The notes under the pieces were generated by a model. The model was not told where the DNA came from and ran no database searches. It saw nothing but the letters and a program-made list of their open reading frames with translations. DNA of 64,000 nucleotides from Porites lobata. Lineage: Eukaryota > Cnidaria > Anthozoa > Scleractinia > Poritidae. Location: positions 976,501 to 1,040,500 of the forward strand of contig CALNXK010000033.1 of NCBI GenBank assembly GCA_942486035.1. The letters run 5' to 3'. The translations under genes and the position numbers were made by a program. This document shows, piece after piece, positions 60,030-64,000 of this stretch (position 1 is its first letter; each line of letters starts with the position of its first letter).

Positions 60030-60310
60030 GGGAAGGGGGGGAGGGGGGGACTCCCATATGCTCCTAAATGAGACCAATCCTGGCGTGGCCCAACCTTTTT
60101 TTGACCCCTAAAAGCGATCATTTTAAACTTTGATTACATGAGTCGAGTAAATAAAACGAATTGAAAATATGTAATTTTTTAATATTTCTTCGAGTGCAAC
60201 CCTAAAAGAGACCTTTACGGCTAAATATGATGGTGTTTTGCCCAGAACACCCTAAGTGAGACCAAAATCTGAAATTTACACCCCTACGCTAGACGACGAG
60301 CATCCCCACT
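60030..60310. repeat. Anthozoan-type dispersed repeat
   Basis: GGGGGGACTCCCATATGCTCC, then AATGAGACC, GGTGTTTTGCCCAGAACACC and ACACCCCTACGCTAGACGACG. I recognise this string set as a high-copy coral repeat; its superfamily is not determined. Confidence 0.65.
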
Positions 60311-63180
60311 CCCGGAGTCCCCCCCTCCCCTCTCCCCGGAAGCAGAAGAACGCTCGCTTAATAATATTTTGTTCTTAATTTTTATTAAAATCGCAGTGGG
60401 AGCCTCTCCGGTGGAGAGAGCCCTGATAATCGTCCTAAGTTTACTATCCTTCTCACGCAACACCAGACAATAGAAACAGTACTTGTCTGAGTCCAGCTGA
60501 GCAAATCCTAAACTGAAGAATATATGAAAAAAGAACAGACAAAGTCTTGTTGACTTTGATGATATTGCGTCTGTCTTTGAATTCGCGCAAACCATTTCTG
60601 AGTGTTCCAAAACGCTGATTTTTTCCTATATCGTTCCTTCAGGCTAGTTGTGTCGTTGTTAGAGAAAAACTCTTTTAATTTGTAAAAACGTCTACCCTGT
60701 TCCTTTGGGCAGCCACAAATATTAAAATCACGTTTAAATAATTATTAAAAATTCTTGGTTTTCATTTCCGACCAGGTCCCAGTTTGCTTTTGATGTAGTA
60801 CGATAATGATATAGTATTCTTTTTCTCCCAGTTTCGTTTTGCTCTCGTTGGGCAACTCACCCAGAGCAAAATTATTGTTATCAGAGTTTATTCTCGTTAT
60901 TTTTCATTGACTGCAATTATCTTTTATAGTAAAATGCCAAAAAGAGAGAGACTTTTAATTAAAACGAACAGATCTTTGACACAGAATTATCAACCAATGG
61001 TAACAGATACCAATTCAAATTGATTACTATCTGTTTCCCAACACTCAAACTAATTACTCCTAGCACACTAATATAAAGTAACCATTCTTTGTGAATTCTG
61101 AAGAGTTCTCATTTTAAAGTTACCGACTTGTAATTGCTTGGCAATTACACTTCAAAATGGCGCTTTAAAGCACGCGACTGCAATAATTCTAAGTGTCTCG
61201 GGGAAGCCCTGGGATCATTTGATCGTCTTATCTCAATCTTGCTTAATCTATATTTCACGGCTAAAGCACTTAAAGAACAAAATGATTATCCCGTCATATA
61301 GGAAGCCGTAATCCGTGCTCATATCTCTCGCATTTGTAAACTAATCCTTGACAAGCTCTCGTGTTGTTTTGTATATGGTAATTATTCACCAGTTGACGAC
61401 ATAATTTGATAACAAAAGTTGAATTATTCCCCAGCGCGTTCAGTCGAGAATTTGCGCGCTTGGTCTTGGGTCATAAGTTTAATATTGTTAAGCTTTAGTG
61501 CGTGCACTTCTTCAAAAAGGTTTGGTAACAATTTTTACAGCACTGTGAAGAAGACGCTGGAATTTGAAACAAAATCGACGAGGGATCTGAAAGTTGAAAG
61601 AAGAAAGAAGAAAATAGATGTGAGTACACTGAAACAGGTGTAACGCCACGGGGAGTCATTTTTTCGTCTTTCAGTGCATTGAGTTTTAAGTTCGACATTC
61701 TTTTACCGGAAAATACTTTGATCTTGACTCTTTTAATTCATAATATTATTTCTTCTCGGCTGTATAATTTTCAGTTTTGATGCAAAATCAAAATCACTTC
61801 GTGTCACTTTTAACGCAGATCTAAATTTACTTTTGCCCATTCTTCAATGCTCGATTTTTGACAAGCAATCGCCGGTAAGAAAGGGAAAATGCGACATTGT
61901 TTGCTCAACAATTGAAAGTCAATTCTTGAAATGAGAAAAAATTGCAGTCGAACTAGTGTCCAAGTATTTGTCAAGATCGGCGAGTCTTAACTTTCTTTTT
62001 CCTTTCTCCTTCGTGACTGATTTGCATGAGAAAAACATGGCGTTGTCCTAAGGCGTTGTGCGGCGAAACTTCTTTTTCTAAAGAAAAAAGGTCTCATCCA
62101 TTTTAACAAGTATTGGCACGAAAAACGACGGATGAGAACTCAGTTTAGTAGAGTCCTTGAGGGAATTGTGTCACCTGCTCTTTTCTTTTCATTATTTTTA
62201 TTGCCATTTCTAAATTAAGGCTGCAGGCCAATTTTAAGTAAGTGTCTTTCTGAATTTCCAACACGTGTACTGCGAGTGATATCTCGGAGTCTTGTGAGGT
62301 TATCTCAGATTGTATTTTTTTTTTCTTCGGTTTTCTAATTTCCTATTTTCTTTTGCAGATGAAAATAGCCATCTTGACTTGTAACAACAGGAAGTGAACA
62401 GGTAAGTTTTTTTTTTAATTTCATTTTTGTTTTTATGCGTCTCCTCTTCAAGGGCGCTAGTTGGCGGTTTGCGGATCTATATCGAGTAGTAATTTCTATT
62501 TTCAATATCTTAAAGTGATTGTTATCATAATCTCTTTGTTGATCACCATCGTATATCTTCTTCACGTCGGGTTTAATGCAAATCAGAGTTCTACGAAACT
62601 TTTTCTAAATCACCTTTCCGTCATGATCACTCTGAAATTTTATTGAGGAATACTCTATGTTAAACTGATGATTCGTGCGAATTCTTCCAGACGCTTGTAA
62701 CTTAAAGTAGCAAACGTGACCAATAGGTCCATCGGACAGACGTCTGTAAGATTTGTCTATTTTTCAGTCGCTTGGCCATGGATTCGCTTCTCGCGGTGAC
62801 CGCCTCTGAATGCTAATCAAAATGTGATCTTTTTTCACAGTTTCGAGTATTCTTTAGGCATTGTCAATGGAAATTTTATACTTCAAAAGAGCTTGACACA
62901 GTCGTATATTTGAACAACTGTCACGAGTTTCGGTCTGTGGCGTTCTACTTCTGTAGCTTCACTTTACATCAGATAGGTTCTAAAGGAACCCTCTTGATGT
63001 GTAATAGCTATAACTTGAGTTTGCTCTGGTTGTACCAAAATACCTGTTCTTCAAATAGTTATCTGCATTGCAAAATGTCTGTAAAACACTAAACTCGACC
63101 TTTTTTTTTAAATTTATGTGGATACAAAGAACCTTAGGGAATCCTGTACAGACCCAAATTGTTACGACCACCTTGAGAAC
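60311..63180. other. Intergenic, no confident gene
   Basis: AT-rich. Short hairpin GGGAGCCTCTCC/GGAGAGAG near 60398. Open frames lack domains and most lack ATG starts. The only exon-like signal is at 62359-62401. Confidence 0.45.
62359..62401 (+). other. Possible 43-nt exon with strong splice sites
   Basis: A long pyrimidine tract ending TTTTCTTTTGCAG precedes, and CAG/GTAAGT follows. It begins ATGAAAATAGCC and stops 12 codons later, so it would be untranslated or code a very short peptide. Confidence 0.3.
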
Positions 63181-63189
63181 ATAATAAAC

Positions 63190-63660
63190 ATTACCAAATC
63201 AAAGTACTCAGTAGCTTTCATTTGAATGGTCACACCATAGGATTTCATCCACAGACTCAAAAGTTAGAACCACCTTGTACAGCATAATAAACAGTACCAC
63301 AGGAAAGTACTGCTCATTAGCTTTCATTTGAATGGTCACAACATAGGATTTCATCCACAGACTCAAAAGTTAGAACCACCTTGTATAGCATAATAAACAG
63401 TACCACAGGAAAGTATTGCTCAGTAGCTTTCATTTGAATGGTCACAACATAGGATTTCATCCACAGACTCAAACGTTAGAACCACCTTGTACGGCATAAT
63501 AAACAGTACCACAGGAAAGTACTCCTCAGTAGCTTTCATTTGAATGGTCACACCATAGGATTTCATCCACAGATTAAAAAGTTAGACCACCTTGTGCAGC
63601 ATAATAAACAGCACCACAGGAAAGTACTGCTCAGTAGCCTTCACTTGGATGGTCATAATA
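63190..63660 (-). repeat. 106-bp minisatellite array, inverted relative to the GPCR units
   Basis: CACCTTGTAC and variants recur at 63271, 63377, 63483 and 63588 with TTTCATTTGAATGGTCACAC between, 105-106 bp apart. It is the reverse complement of the repeat at 37550-37855, about 25 kb away and outside the TMEM63 gene. Confidence 0.92.
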
Positions 63661-64000
63661 ATGGATTGTCTCCAAACTCCTTATAAATTGAAACCACCTA
63701 CTTTAAATAAGCAGCAGTTAAAAAGTTACTGTTTGACAATATTCTCATCAATGATGATGATCAATGATTTTATTCACGTCGCAAACTTGAAAGCTTCCAA
63801 AGGAACACAGAACCCGTGCAAGATATCCCCTTATTTTTTTCTTGTGAAAAATGAGTACTTTGGATAGATAATAAGAGACCATATGAGGGGAAATAAGGAC
63901 TTTGCAAATTTATTATGATTTTCTGGATTTAAGAAAACGGATGAATAGAGGTTGTATAATTCTCGCACCTGTTGAAGAAAGAATATTTCAGCAAGTCTGC
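63661..64000. other. Window end, no feature
   Basis: Nothing recognisable; a short simple ATGATGATGATC run near 63753. Confidence 0.5.

Noticed and set aside
60284..60610. 108-codon minus-strand frame
   Set aside because: Lies partly in a dispersed coral-type repeat and ends in low-complexity Gly/Ser-rich sequence; no domain.

Overview
The window is eukaryotic genomic DNA, most likely from an anthozoan cnidarian, with a stony coral as my best guess. The reasons are GT-AG intron-exon genes, intronless class A GPCRs of a cnidarian type, a HEPN/TRADD-N/ubiquitin-like immune-type gene, and many short inverted-repeat elements of kinds common in coral genomes. The species cannot be read from the sequence.

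The left 46.4 kb is one minus-strand gene for a TMEM63/OSCA-type channel. I traced 16 coding exons from the ATG at 46415 to the window edge at base 1. All 15 junctions are GT-AG and keep the reading frame, giving about 762 residues with the C-terminus cut off. Fourteen of its introns are 0.3-2.4 kb. One, 9168-39342, is 30.2 kb and holds five head-to-tail repeat units (about 9923-39199) on the opposite strand. Each unit carries one intact, intronless 298-codon rhodopsin-like GPCR. Without the array the intron would be about 0.9 kb, so the array explains the intron's size. Presence or absence of transposons in the units suggests unit 5 (nearest the upstream host exon) split first, then unit 4, then units 1-3; flanking sequence also shows mosaic exchange between units.

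46.4-51.9 kb is intergenic and repeat-rich. It holds a 158-nt minus-strand exon coding a clear Wnt segment, followed by two shortened duplicates. No other Wnt exon is visible, so this is probably a relic or part of a gene that continues elsewhere.

51.9-56.3 kb is a three-exon plus-strand gene (873 codons before the stop). It codes a DZIP3-like HEPN domain with an intact R-x5-H motif, a coiled coil, a TRADD-N-like domain, and four tandem ubiquitin-like repeats lacking a terminal Gly-Gly. Its design suggests an innate-immune or cell-death scaffold; that role is inferred from domains only.

56.3-64 kb has no confident gene: a decayed LINE, a TATA-bearing tandem duplication with possible non-coding exons, and a 106-bp minisatellite that also occurs inside the GPCR units.
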